From Spirosoma taeanense (GTDB taxonomy: Bacteria > Bacteroidota > Bacteroidia > Cytophagales > Spirosomataceae), in the NCBI RefSeq assembly GCF_013127955.1, contig NZ_CP053435.1, forward strand, positions 1,488,001 through 1,552,000: a stretch of DNA of 64,000 nucleotides, given 5' to 3'. This document shows, one piece after another, positions 42,054-50,714 of this stretch (position 1 is the first letter of the stretch; every line of letters starts with the position of its first letter). The notes beneath the pieces are model-generated. The model saw nothing but the letters and a program-made list of their open reading frames with translations. It was not told the origin of the DNA and made no database searches. The position numbers and the translations under genes were made by a program.

Positions 42054-42851
42054 ATGAAGTATTTTTTTGCGATCCTCTTTTTCGGTTCAACGTTCTTCTT
42101 TTCAGCCTGTAAGCACCGCCCGTCCGGGGCGCCTGCTTTAGACAGGCAACACTATGACTTTACCGGCGCGGGGCGATGCGACACGACCAGCAATAAAGGC
42201 GTGAACGTGTCGGTGTCGTCTTTTCTGTTGAAGGAAGATTCAGATGGCGCCCGCCTGATCAACGATAGTCTGCGTCGGCTCAGCGTGGGTAGCATTGTCG
42301 ACTGGCTCGACAGTGCCACCGTAGCCAGCAACCCCGCGGCCCGCACAGACCTCAATAAAGCCGCTTCCCTTTTCGCGGCCGACTACGAAACCATGCTGAA
42401 AGACATGGGCGGGCTGGGCGGCTGCTGGGAACTTAAAACCCAGGCCGATACGGTCTATGCTGCGCCGAAAACGCTGACGGTTAGATTCGAGACGTATGCC
42501 TATACCGGTGGCGCACACCCCAACTCAAACATGGCTTATTATACCTTCGACCGCGAGACGGGTCGGGTGTTGACGCTGAACGAGCTGGTATCCGATACAA
42601 CCGCCCTGCTTACAGTAGTCGAGAAGGCGTTTCGGCAAGAGCAGCAGCTGCTTCCTCAGTATAACCTTGAGGAGCGGGGCTACTTTCTCCGCGATGGGCG
42701 GTTCTTTCTGCCCGCTAACATTGGGTTGAGCCGGAAAGGGTTGATCTGTTATTACAATCCGTATGAAATTGCCGCCTATGCACTCGGCCCGATTGAGGTT
42801 ACGGTTCCTTATGAGCAACTCAACGGCATTCTGCGCGAGGAATGGTTATAG
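42054..42851 (+). CDS. DUF3298/RsiV-like lipoprotein
   Basis: 265 residues from ATG 42054. Signal MKYFFAILFFGSTFFFSACK with the lipobox FSAC. The C-terminal half matches DUF3298: YAYTGGAHPNSNMAYYTFDRETGRVLTLNELV, then FLPANIGLSRKGLICYYNPYEIAAYALGPIEVTVPYEQL. In Firmicutes this domain is part of the anti-sigma factor RsiV; in Bacteroidota it is usually a stand-alone periplasmic lipoprotein of unknown role. Follows the LytTR gene by about 120 bp. Confidence 0.88.
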   Translation: MKYFFAILFFGSTFFFSACKHRPSGAPALDRQHYDFTGAGRCDTTSNKGVNVSVSSFLLKEDSDGARLINDSLRRLSVGSIVDWLDSATVASNPAARTDLNKAASLFAADYETMLKDMGGLGGCWELKTQADTVYAAPKTLTVRFETYAYTGGAHPNSNMAYYTFDRETGRVLTLNELVSDTTALLTVVEKAFRQEQQLLPQYNLEERGYFLRDGRFFLPANIGLSRKGLICYYNPYEIAAYALGPIEVTVPYEQLNGILREEWL

Positions 42852-42916
42852 AGAAGGGGGGAGAAGATAGCGTTCGAAAGACATAAGTTTTACGATAAAC
42901 GCACTCTGTAATCCCT

Positions 42917-42924
42917 TACATTCG
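42917..42924 (+). promoter_or_regulatory. Bacteroidota -7 box upstream of the membrane protein at 42945
   Basis: TACATTCG, 20 bp before the ATG at 42945, which would give a leader of only about 15 nt. No clear -33 element. Confidence 0.4.
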
Positions 42925-42944
42925 CTTATCGCTCTGTATCGCTT

Positions 42945-43964
42945 ATGTTCTCCCGTTCTTCATTTTTGTTCGATCCGGCCAAAAGCGGCATCTTTTACTT
43001 TTTGCTGTTCAGCGCTCTGATTACGGTCGGCTTATCATTCTATGACAGCCTCAATGGGCATTACTCCATCATTGGCAGCGTCGCTTCGTTTCTGGCGTTT
43101 TTTGTCGCTTTTCAAAGCTGGAAAGCGGCCAGCGACGCATCGCGGAAGACCGACGAGGCAATCCTGCAGATTCAGGCCATTGCCGCTGAAACCCACCGGC
43201 TGGCTCAAACGAGCTACGAGATCGACCAACGTATTCAGATGGCCGTTACTACCATTTCGGATTCAACCCGCGAATTATATCGGGGCTACGGACCAATTCT
43301 GAATGAGATAAGCTGTTTTCTGGAGCAGTGCCCTCAAAGCGAATGCCTGTATATTATTTCAGATACGGCCGCGATCGGAAAGTTTCCCGCGCATTACGAT
43401 CCTGCCCTGCATAGCTCGGCACCCCAGCTCGAAGCCCTCGCCGACCGGCTGCATGAGCTGCTGCTGGAGCGCGTTCGGGATTCGCGCGAATTTTACATCG
43501 CGACGCTCAGCGACGATGAGACCTCGACAAACGGCTCCCACACCAATAGTTTGTACCAACACTACCTCCTGCCAATCTGGCAAACACTACACAAGGAGTC
43601 ATTATCGGAAGACTTCTGGCAGGAGCATCTGGCGCTGCATCAGGCTACAATTCGGCAGGTTCAGGATGCATTCGATTATTACGCTGGTCATCGTGAACAG
43701 CGGGAAGCCGGGGTGCCGCCCTGTCATGAATTAACCACCCTGCCGTTTCAGGCGTTTATTCGGGTGGACCTCGAACACCATGAGCCGTTCAAGGCGTTGA
43801 TTATTTTTGTGGGACAATACAACATGAACCGCATTCAGGATGCCCGCGCTATGATGACGGCCGATCCGGAACTGGTTCGTACGTTTATCAGTATGTTCGA
43901 ATCCCTAACGGGTCTCGATGTCAACCCAAACTATTTACGACTCCGCGAACAGCTACCGGTGTAA
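42945..43964 (+). CDS. Membrane protein with long cytoplasmic domain, unknown
   Basis: 339 residues. Two adjacent hydrophobic spans near the N-terminus (GIFYFLLFSALITVGLSFY, then SIIGSVASFLAFFVAFQSW). A helical linker with heptad character (KTDEAILQIQAIAAETHRLAQTSYEIDQRIQMAV) follows, then a 200-residue soluble domain with CFLEQCPQSECLYIISDTAAIG and FIRVDLEHHEPFKALIIFVGQYN. No recognised family. The layout, short hairpin anchor then coiled coil then globular domain, is that of a membrane-tethered regulator, but this is only a description. Confidence 0.7.
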   Translation: MFSRSSFLFDPAKSGIFYFLLFSALITVGLSFYDSLNGHYSIIGSVASFLAFFVAFQSWKAASDASRKTDEAILQIQAIAAETHRLAQTSYEIDQRIQMAVTTISDSTRELYRGYGPILNEISCFLEQCPQSECLYIISDTAAIGKFPAHYDPALHSSAPQLEALADRLHELLLERVRDSREFYIATLSDDETSTNGSHTNSLYQHYLLPIWQTLHKESLSEDFWQEHLALHQATIRQVQDAFDYYAGHREQREAGVPPCHELTTLPFQAFIRVDLEHHEPFKALIIFVGQYNMNRIQDARAMMTADPELVRTFISMFESLTGLDVNPNYLRLREQLPV

Positions 43965-44039
43965 GACACAGTTTGTGAAGAAATCCGGCTGGCAGAAGAC
44001 CAGTATTGAACGTATCTATTTCATTGTAAGTGAAGTGCC

Positions 44040-44333
44040 ATGACCTTAGACCAATTTAACCAGTCGCTTACCCAGGCTCAGCCGCCAGCCGACGTGCATC
44101 CGGTGCTGCAGGCACTCTGGTACGATGCCAACGGCAACTGGGCGCACGCCCACGAAATCGCCCAAAGCCAGGAGGGCAACCAGCCTTATGATCATCTGCA
44201 CGCTTATCTGCATCGCAAGGAAGGCGACCGCTTCAACGCCAATTACTGGTACCGGCGCGCTGGCGCCACATTTTTCAACGGATCGCTTGACGAAGAGTGG
44301 AAGCAACTGGTTCAGAACTACTGTCGGGGTTAA
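44040..44333 (+). CDS. Conserved small hypothetical protein
   Basis: 97 residues: LDQFNQSLTQAQPPADVHPVLQALWYDANGNWAHAHEIAQ..., with regular Trp, His and Tyr (HLHAYLHRKEGDRFNANYWYRRAG). The sequence is a familiar Bacteroidota hypothetical with no domain assignment known to me. The clustered His could bind metal. It lies 75 bp after the membrane protein gene on the same strand. Confidence 0.75.
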   Translation: MTLDQFNQSLTQAQPPADVHPVLQALWYDANGNWAHAHEIAQSQEGNQPYDHLHAYLHRKEGDRFNANYWYRRAGATFFNGSLDEEWKQLVQNYCRG

Positions 44334-44380
44334 GTAATAGAAGCCGGTTTACCAACCTTTCGTTTCAGAGATCAGACAAC

Positions 44381-44412
44381 AAAAAAAGGCCGCTCCCAGA
44401 AGAGAGCGACCT
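44381..44412 (-). terminator. Terminator after ald
   Basis: Stem AGGCCGCTC (44387-44395) against GAGCGACCT (44404-44412), one mismatch; on the minus strand it is followed by a T7 run. It lies about 30 bp after the stop of ald. Confidence 0.75.
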
Positions 44413-44442
44413 GCGTCTGTCGATGAATATATAATGAGTTAA

Positions 44443-45576
44443 TTACTGCGTCAGTTCTTCTTCCCGCAGCACTTCGCTGACAGGCGTCAGTTCGAGCCCG
44501 AACGCATCGGCTACCCCTTTATAAACCACTTTACCGTCCACAACATTCAGGCCCAGTTGCAGGTCCTGGTTGTCGCGGCAGGCCTGCTGCCAGCCTTTGT
44601 TGGCCAGTTGCAGGGCGTAAGGTAACGTCGCGTTGGTCAGGGCCAACGTGCTGGTGTAGGGCACCGCACCGGGCATATTTGCTACGCAGTAGTGAACAAT
44701 GCCATCAATAATGAACGTCGGATTTTCGTGGGTTGTGGGGCTACAAGTTTCAATGCAGCCACCCTGATCAACGGCTACGTCTACCAGAACCGTACCCGGC
44801 CGCATCAGCTTCAGCATTTCGCGGGTAATCAGGTGCGGAGCTTTTGCGCCCGGAATCAACACCGCGCCAATGATCAGGTCACAGACTTTAATCATCTCCC
44901 GGATGTTGTATTCATTGGACATCATCGTCTGCACGTTCGGAGGCATAATGTCCGACAGATAACGCAGCCGCGGCAGGCTTACGTCCATAATCGTCACGTG
45001 CGCGCCTAAGCCGGCCGCCATCTTGGCCGCCTGCGTACCAACAATGCCCCCCCCCAGAACAAGTACATTGGCCGGCTTTACACCCGGCACACCCCCGAGG
45101 AGAATCCCCCGGCCTTTCAGGGGTTTTTCGAGGTATTTAGCACCTTCCTGAATCGCCATCCGGCCGGCTACTTCCGACATCGGCACCAGCAGCGGCAGGC
45201 TGCGGTCAGGCCGCTCGACGGTTTCATAGGCCAGGCAAACCGCGCCTTTCGCCAGCATGGCCCGCGTCAGCTCTTCCGACGAGGCAAAGTGGAAATAGGT
45301 AAACAGCAGTTGATTTTCTTTGATGAGGTCATATTCGCTCGAAATGGGCTCCTTGACCTTCATAATCATTTCAGCAATGCCGTAAACTTCCTGGATAGTT
45401 GGAAGCATGATGGCACCGGCCGCAATGTATTCTTCGTCTTCGAAACCGCTGCCCTCGCCGGCGTTAACCTGCACGTAGACGGTATGACCATGCTTCCGTA
45501 GTTCGGTAACCCCGGCAGGCGTTAGCGCCACGCGGTTTTCGTTATTTTTTATCTCTTTCGGAACACCAATAACCAT
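44443..45576 (-). CDS. ald: Alanine dehydrogenase
   Basis: 377 residues, usual length. Motifs: MVIGVPKEIKNNENRVALTP, the catalytic KVKEP (Lys) and FTYFHFASS (His), then the NAD-binding VLVLGGGIVGTQAAKMAAGLG and the SEVAGRM loop. Reversibly deaminates L-alanine to pyruvate and ammonia with NAD. The divergent Lrp/AsnC gene 173 bp away is its likely regulator, as in other bacteria (AldR). Its own start has no strong Shine-Dalgarno. Confidence 0.95.
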   Translation of the reverse strand: MVIGVPKEIKNNENRVALTPAGVTELRKHGHTVYVQVNAGEGSGFEDEEYIAAGAIMLPTIQEVYGIAEMIMKVKEPISSEYDLIKENQLLFTYFHFASSEELTRAMLAKGAVCLAYETVERPDRSLPLLVPMSEVAGRMAIQEGAKYLEKPLKGRGILLGGVPGVKPANVLVLGGGIVGTQAAKMAAGLGAHVTIMDVSLPRLRYLSDIMPPNVQTMMSNEYNIREMIKVCDLIIGAVLIPGAKAPHLITREMLKLMRPGTVLVDVAVDQGGCIETCSPTTHENPTFIIDGIVHYCVANMPGAVPYTSTLALTNATLPYALQLANKGWQQACRDNQDLQLGLNVVDGKVVYKGVADAFGLELTPVSEVLREEELTQ

Positions 45577-45749
45577 GACGTTTCGGGTTGATTAAGTTTG
45601 TTGACTTGTGCATACAAAAGTAGAAGGCCAGGACTTATTTTCTGACCGGTTCGCCTTAATCAGGAAATTAGGCGATAAAATGGCCTTTATGGAGGAAATA
45701 ATCCGGATAATGCTGTATTTGCAGCCGGGACTGCCGTAAAAATTCCGTT

Positions 45750-46214
45750 ATGGAAATTTTAGATAAAACCGATCGTAACCTTCTTGCTCTCCTGCAGGAG
45801 AACGCACGCCTGACAATTCAGGAAATCGGGCAGCGGATAAACCTGTCTAAAACACCCGTTCATGAACGCATCAAGCGGCTTGAACGGGAAGGGATTATTG
45901 ACCGATACGTAACGATTCTGGACAAGAAAAAGTTAGGAAATCTCCTGATGGTGTATTGCCAGGTGACGTTGGACAAGCAGACCCGCGATACGTTCGCCGA
46001 CTTCGACGCGGCCGTGCGCGAACTGCCCGAAGTGCTGGAGTGCAACCGCGTTTCGGGGACGTTCGATTACCTGCTCAAAATCGTCAGCCGCGATATGGAA
46101 ACCTACAACCGCTTTTATCAGGAGCGTCTGTCATCGATTCCCGGAACATTGCACATCAGCAGTTTCTTCGTTATGGCCGAGGTCAAGAACTCGACGGTGG
46201 TGCCGGTGGACTAA
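45750..46214 (+). CDS. Lrp/AsnC family regulator, probably of ald
   Basis: 154 residues. N-terminal helix-turn-helix (LLALLQENARLTIQEIGQRINLSKTPVHERIKRLEREGII) and C-terminal RAM/ligand domain (LLMVYCQVTLDKQTRDTF, VLECNRVSGTFDYLLKIVSRDMETYNRFYQ). Divergent from ald, and the spacer has an imperfect inverted repeat around 45652-45674 (CGCCTTAAT / ATTAGGCG) that could be its site. Such regulators sense alanine and activate or repress ald. Confident on family; the gene link is by context. Confidence 0.93.
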   Translation: MEILDKTDRNLLALLQENARLTIQEIGQRINLSKTPVHERIKRLEREGIIDRYVTILDKKKLGNLLMVYCQVTLDKQTRDTFADFDAAVRELPEVLECNRVSGTFDYLLKIVSRDMETYNRFYQERLSSIPGTLHISSFFVMAEVKNSTVVPVD

Positions 46215-46256
46215 CGAGCCGGAACGGAAAAGAGCAATAGATCGGCAAAGCGGTTG

Positions 46257-47387
46257 TTAGCTGACCGGAATAACTTCCCCATGCGTCTGGCGCATGACCT
46301 CACGCAGCACGGGGGTAAAGTGTCCGAGCGTCCGCAGGGCCGCTTCGGTAAGCCAGGGGTGTCCGAATAGTCGCTGAACGCTTCGGCCTACCCATAGTCG
46401 CCGGGCAAATCGCTCCGACCAGTCGTGCTGATAGCAGTGTTCGAGCTGCGGGCGCGTCAGCTGGCCACGCAGAAACCTGTCCGACAGGCTACTGACCAGT
46501 TTCGCGCCGTGGATAGCCATAGCCATGCCGTTGCCGCAGAGGGGCGTAATGAGCCCCGCTGAGTCGCCCGCCATCAGTATATGATTTTCGACGGCCTGTT
46601 TGGGCGCAAACGATATTTCGTTAATAACCTCGGGTTTATCGTACAGAAAATCGGCCTGCTCAAAAACCTGCTTCAGATAAGGATTCTGGTGCAGAATGGC
46701 CCGTTCCATATCCGGAATGTTGCCGAATTTTCGCAGATTTTCGCGGGTTGTCAGGTAACAGACGCAATACCGGCCGTCTTCAATTGCCGACATGCCGCAG
46801 TAGCCGTCCTGAAAATTGTGCAGCGCAATTACGTCGTCGGGAAAATCCATCCGAACGTGGTATTTGACGCCGATATAGGGCGAAGGTTGGCGCATGAACG
46901 TCCGGTCAAGGGATTTATCGAGTTTCGACCGTTTGCCAAACGCGCCAATGACCAGGCGGCTCGTCAGGATCTGAGCGTCGGTCAGCGAAACGATAAACTG
47001 GTTACTGGCGAACGTAACGGCGTCAGCCTGCGTACCTAGCCTGAACGTAACGCCAGCCGCGACGGCGATCTGGTAGAGCGTATAATCCAGCGTGTACCGG
47101 CTGATGCCAAAGCCACCCAGGTCCAGCGCACTTTCGAGCAACCGACCTGACGGGGCCGAAACCTGAAACCGACGAATCGTAGCTGCCCCTAAACTCGCCA
47201 GATCAACGCCCAGCGATTCGACGTAAGGACGCACTTCGTTGGAAACATATTCGCCACAGACCCGGTGAAAGGGATACGATTTACGTTCAACGAGCGTAAC
47301 GGCATGGCCCGCCCGCGCCATCTCAATCGCGCTGACCAGGCCCGCCAGTCCTCCACCAATGATAATAACGTCTGCTTGTCTGGTCAT
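46257..47387 (-). CDS. FAD-dependent oxidoreductase (geranylgeranyl reductase-like)
   Basis: 376 residues from ATG 47387 (MTRQADVIIIGGGLAGLVSA). FAD-binding GGGLAGL at the N-terminus, the VCGEYVSNE motif of the geranylgeranyl-reductase/aromatic monooxygenase subgroup with its conserved Cys, and a second FAD motif GDSAGLITPLCGNGMAMAIHG. It reduces or hydroxylates a lipid or aromatic substrate; members occur in menaquinone, flexirubin and lipid biosynthesis. No partner gene here, so the substrate is open. Divergent from the GH13-like gene. Confidence 0.85.
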   Translation of the reverse strand: MTRQADVIIIGGGLAGLVSAIEMARAGHAVTLVERKSYPFHRVCGEYVSNEVRPYVESLGVDLASLGAATIRRFQVSAPSGRLLESALDLGGFGISRYTLDYTLYQIAVAAGVTFRLGTQADAVTFASNQFIVSLTDAQILTSRLVIGAFGKRSKLDKSLDRTFMRQPSPYIGVKYHVRMDFPDDVIALHNFQDGYCGMSAIEDGRYCVCYLTTRENLRKFGNIPDMERAILHQNPYLKQVFEQADFLYDKPEVINEISFAPKQAVENHILMAGDSAGLITPLCGNGMAMAIHGAKLVSSLSDRFLRGQLTRPQLEHCYQHDWSERFARRLWVGRSVQRLFGHPWLTEAALRTLGHFTPVLREVMRQTHGEVIPVS

Positions 47388-47468
47388 ATCCGCGACGGGC
47401 TGAGTCCGTGGGTTCAGGACAGGGCGGTTTAAATTATTCGTCCGGTTAAATGACAAAAAAGCAGGCAG

Positions 47469-47498
47469 TTTGGTTTTAGGAAAACCCTTTTACATTTG
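47469..47498 (+). promoter_or_regulatory. Canonical Bacteroidota promoter with near-leaderless start
   Basis: TTTG at 47469-47472 (-33) and TACATTTG at 47491-47498 (-7) are separated by 18 bp, an excellent match to the primary sigma consensus. The ATG at 47503 begins only 5 nt after the final G, so transcription should begin at or next to the start codon. Confidence 0.7.
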
Positions 47499-47502
47499 CT
47501 CC

Positions 47503-49485
47503 ATGCCTACCACCCTCACGGACCTGCAAGCCGACTGGCAGAAGAACTACCTGCTTTACACGGACGAATTTCAGTCGGGTCGCTCGTCGTTCATTCCCCG
47601 GCTGCTTCCGCAGACGGCCATTGGGTTTTCGGTGTATCAGACACTAGAAATGCTGTATAAACGTCTGAGTGGCAATACGCTACGGCGGGCACTCGACCCC
47701 GACGAAGTCATCGAGAGCCCGGTGAAGGCGCAGCCGAACGGCGACTGGCTGAAGCGCAGCAACATGGTCGGTATCAACGTTCGAACCATTGGTTCATTCT
47801 GGAAGGTAATCAATTATAATCTGACCCTGCCGGCCCTGCACGATAGTATCCATCTGTTGCCCATCTGGGAACCGGGCGTTGTCGGGAGCCTCTACGGTAT
47901 GGTGAGCTGGCAGATTAACCCCGAGTTTTTTGACGTCGAACTGGCCCGTTACGTGCCCGCCCTCGATACGGTCGACAAACAGCTAAAGGTAGTTGTCAAC
48001 CTATTGCACGCGCTTGGTCGCACCGTTGGTATGGACGTCATTCCGCATACCGACCGGTTTTCGGAAATGGTTATTGCCTGTCCGTCGCTGTTTGAGTGGG
48101 TGCATCGCGAAGGAGCGCAGATTAAAGACCATTCCAACCTGGTGTATAAATACGTTGAAGAAGCGGTATGGCAGTATCTGAAATATGCGGGGGCGGCCGA
48201 TGGAACCCCGCTGACGTTCGCCAAGGAAGATTTTTTCTCGACGGACGTCGTGGTTCTGACCGACGACCAGCGGCTGCGGATTCTCTTTGGACAGGAGCAT
48301 GACTATGGCAGTCGGCTCAGTCGGCGGCTGGCGCTGATTCGCCACCTCACACAACTGGGCTTCGAGACGCTGCCGATGACTATGGCTCCGCCTTACCGGG
48401 GAATCCACATTGATCCCGAAGATTTTGTGTACGATGATTCCGGCCAGATCTGGTATCAGTACGCGTTTGACCATCCACAGCCCATGTCGCGGGTGTTTGG
48501 TCCGCTGGCGCGGTATCGGTTCTATGAGTCAAAAGACAACAACCGGAATTGGGAACTCGACTTCGACCGGCCCAACTACCCGGCCTGGGCGTATGTCTGC
48601 CGGAAGGTTCACGATTGCCAGCGTACCTACAATTTCGACTTCATGCGGGGCGATATGGCCCATGTACAGATGCGGCCGCAGGGCGTTCCGAGTCAGCCCG
48701 ATGATTTTTATGATCCGCTGCGGGCAATAAAAAAATACATACAGGCCAATGGAGCACCGTATTACGGATTCTTTGCCGAAACGTTTCTGGCCCCGCCTGA
48801 TACGATGGGATATGGGAATGAACCTGACCACCTTGAAGCAATCGAAGCCGAATCGACCCTCGGCGACCTGCAGTCGATGGTAGTGGGCTCCGACGAATTT
48901 AACCGGCAGTTTGCGCTGTATTACAACTATCTGAAAACGCGCCGGTTCGCGCCGAACTTTACGGTGATGACGGCCGACAAAGATGATCCGCGTTTTGATA
49001 CCTTTTATCAGTCGGGGAATCTGTTTCGCTATTTTACCGCCCTGTTCCTGACCGATATGCCCAGCTACGTGGGACTGGGGTTTGAAGTGCGGAATCTGCA
49101 CGAGCAGCGCGGAGCCAATGAGGAATACTCAAAGTTATACGTCTTTCAGATTGGCGACGATAAGCAGCCTGACAAAGTGACCCACGAACCGTATCAATGG
49201 GGAGAGAACGGCGAACAGTTTGCGGTCATCGAACGCATGCGGTCAACTGCCGAGCGGCTCTGGCCAGCTATTGCCGGTCAGCCGACCCGCTGGCTGGTAG
49301 CGCCGAACGACCAGCGAACGCAGGCGGGGTATATTGCCTGGACACATGTTGAACCAACCAGCTACGTATTCGCGGCTGCCTGGTCGGGACCGCTTCCGGA
49401 ATCCATACCTGGGGTGGAAACCGCAGAGCTGGTTAATGTGCTTTTTAAGGAAGCCGGCTGCTGCATCTGGCAGCTCAGTCAGTGA
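47503..49485 (+). CDS. Divergent alpha-amylase (GH13-like) family enzyme
   Basis: 660 residues from ATG 47503. It carries GH13-like active-site segments in order: DVIPHTDR at 178-185 (beta3, resembling DVVxNH), DFMRGDMAHV at 379-388 (beta4, Asp384 with Arg382 as nucleophile pair), FFAETFL at 423-429 (beta5 Glu426) and TADKDDPRFD near 490-499 (beta7 Asp). No signal peptide. Spacing between beta3 and beta4 is unusually long, and none of the classical GH13 subfamilies is obvious. Substrate unknown. The start lies directly after the promoter, with almost no leader. Confidence 0.6.
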   Translation: MPTTLTDLQADWQKNYLLYTDEFQSGRSSFIPRLLPQTAIGFSVYQTLEMLYKRLSGNTLRRALDPDEVIESPVKAQPNGDWLKRSNMVGINVRTIGSFWKVINYNLTLPALHDSIHLLPIWEPGVVGSLYGMVSWQINPEFFDVELARYVPALDTVDKQLKVVVNLLHALGRTVGMDVIPHTDRFSEMVIACPSLFEWVHREGAQIKDHSNLVYKYVEEAVWQYLKYAGAADGTPLTFAKEDFFSTDVVVLTDDQRLRILFGQEHDYGSRLSRRLALIRHLTQLGFETLPMTMAPPYRGIHIDPEDFVYDDSGQIWYQYAFDHPQPMSRVFGPLARYRFYESKDNNRNWELDFDRPNYPAWAYVCRKVHDCQRTYNFDFMRGDMAHVQMRPQGVPSQPDDFYDPLRAIKKYIQANGAPYYGFFAETFLAPPDTMGYGNEPDHLEAIEAESTLGDLQSMVVGSDEFNRQFALYYNYLKTRRFAPNFTVMTADKDDPRFDTFYQSGNLFRYFTALFLTDMPSYVGLGFEVRNLHEQRGANEEYSKLYVFQIGDDKQPDKVTHEPYQWGENGEQFAVIERMRSTAERLWPAIAGQPTRWLVAPNDQRTQAGYIAWTHVEPTSYVFAAAWSGPLPESIPGVETAELVNVLFKEAGCCIWQLSQ

Positions 49486-49657
49486 AGCTCCAGCATCTGC
49501 CGATCATCTGTTAATTCATTCACGCACAAAAATTAACCGTTCAATAATACAGTGCCTCCCTGCACTAAGTAGATAGTAATTATACGGTAGTTTTTGTTTA
49601 AGTTTGTTTCCGGCTTATAAATGGGGCCTACCGTTTCACACTCAACTTAATTGTAGA

Positions 49658-50671
49658 ATGATCGCAAGATTTTCCATTCAAAAATTAAGTCGCACGGCTT
49701 TTGGTCTGTTCTGTATCGGGCTGACGGCCATTTTATTAGGGTATCAGACGGTACTGCTAAACGATACCACACCTTCTGTCACCGAAAAAATAATGACCTG
49801 GCTAACGAGCCGGGGCATCCTGATTATTGCCATTGGCCACGGCTATATGGTTGCGCTTCGCTACGATAAGCTTGTGGGCCGGCCGGGCTGGAGTGCTCTA
49901 GTGCAGATGGCCCTTCAATTATTGCTGCTCATAACAATCGGTTTAGGAATCTACCTGATTACGGGCGACAGTACGTTCTTTGGCCTGGCGCTCGCCGGAC
50001 TGGTGCTGATCGGCGTGTGGCGGCTACGGGGGCGCTGGGTCGCGCTGGTCATTGTTGTCCTGCTACTGAACCTGCCCGTTCAGATTAGCCGCTGGTACCA
50101 GGCAAACCGGAATCTACCCCTGCCAACTTCTGAACAGGTAAACGATTACGAGCAAAAACAACGGCAGCTTCGCCAGCAGCGCGCTAACGAAACCAGATAC
50201 TGGCTGGCACGGGATTATCCTAAACTAGCCGAATATCACGCGCAGGTTTGGCCACAGCGCCTGCTGAGCGACGTACAGACGGGGCGCTGGTCGTCGCTGG
50301 TTGGCATGGTGCTCCTGGGTATGATCCTTCGTCGCTGGCGGGGACTACTGGCCATTGTGCTGCGCCACTCGTTCATTTATATAGCCGGGGTTTGTGCTCT
50401 GACAACCCTGCTGGAACTTACCTCTGGCCGGACGTATGCAACGACGCTGCGGCTCTATTTTGATAGTTTACGTTATCCGGGATATTATGTATTCGATGTG
50501 CCGGATGCCCTGTATCTGACCGTTTCAGAAGCGGCCTGTCTCAGCACAGCCATGCTGTTTGGGATGGGTATCTGGCTGTTGTCGGGCTGGACTGTGCCCG
50601 AATGGATGCTGACCAAACGGCGGGCGTTTGTCAAACGGCTCTCTGTTCTGCGCCTGCGGTCGGCTGCCTGA
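49658..50671 (+). CDS. Multi-pass membrane protein, unknown function
   Basis: 337 residues from ATG 49658 (MIARFSIQKLSRTAFGLFCIG). About seven hydrophobic spans, including AFGLFCIGLTAILLGYQTVLL, LVQMALQLLLLITIGLGIYLI, FFGLALAGLVLIGVWRL and LYLTVSEAACLSTAMLFGMGIWLLSG. A cytoplasmic or periplasmic helix (EQVNDYEQKQRQLRQQRANETRYWL) interrupts them. It weakly recalls YeiB/DUF418-type proteins, but the core motifs are not clear to me. Transcribed alone. Confidence 0.6.
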   Translation: MIARFSIQKLSRTAFGLFCIGLTAILLGYQTVLLNDTTPSVTEKIMTWLTSRGILIIAIGHGYMVALRYDKLVGRPGWSALVQMALQLLLLITIGLGIYLITGDSTFFGLALAGLVLIGVWRLRGRWVALVIVVLLLNLPVQISRWYQANRNLPLPTSEQVNDYEQKQRQLRQQRANETRYWLARDYPKLAEYHAQVWPQRLLSDVQTGRWSSLVGMVLLGMILRRWRGLLAIVLRHSFIYIAGVCALTTLLELTSGRTYATTLRLYFDSLRYPGYYVFDVPDALYLTVSEAACLSTAMLFGMGIWLLSGWTVPEWMLTKRRAFVKRLSVLRLRSAA

Positions 50672-50679
50672 ACGGACAC

Positions 50680-50710
50680 TTGGTCGGGGCATAATGGCTG
50701 CCTACCTTTG
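50680..50710 (+). promoter_or_regulatory. Bacteroidota promoter with near-leaderless start
   Basis: TTG at 50680-50682 and TACCTTTG at 50703-50710, spacer 20 bp. The ATG at 50715 starts 5 nt after the final G, so the mRNA would have almost no leader. Confidence 0.6.
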
Positions 50711-50714
50711 AGGT

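Noticed and set aside
48529..49101. 190-residue minus-strand frame inside the GH13-like gene
   Set aside because: Antisense shadow; the sense strand carries ordered catalytic motifs.
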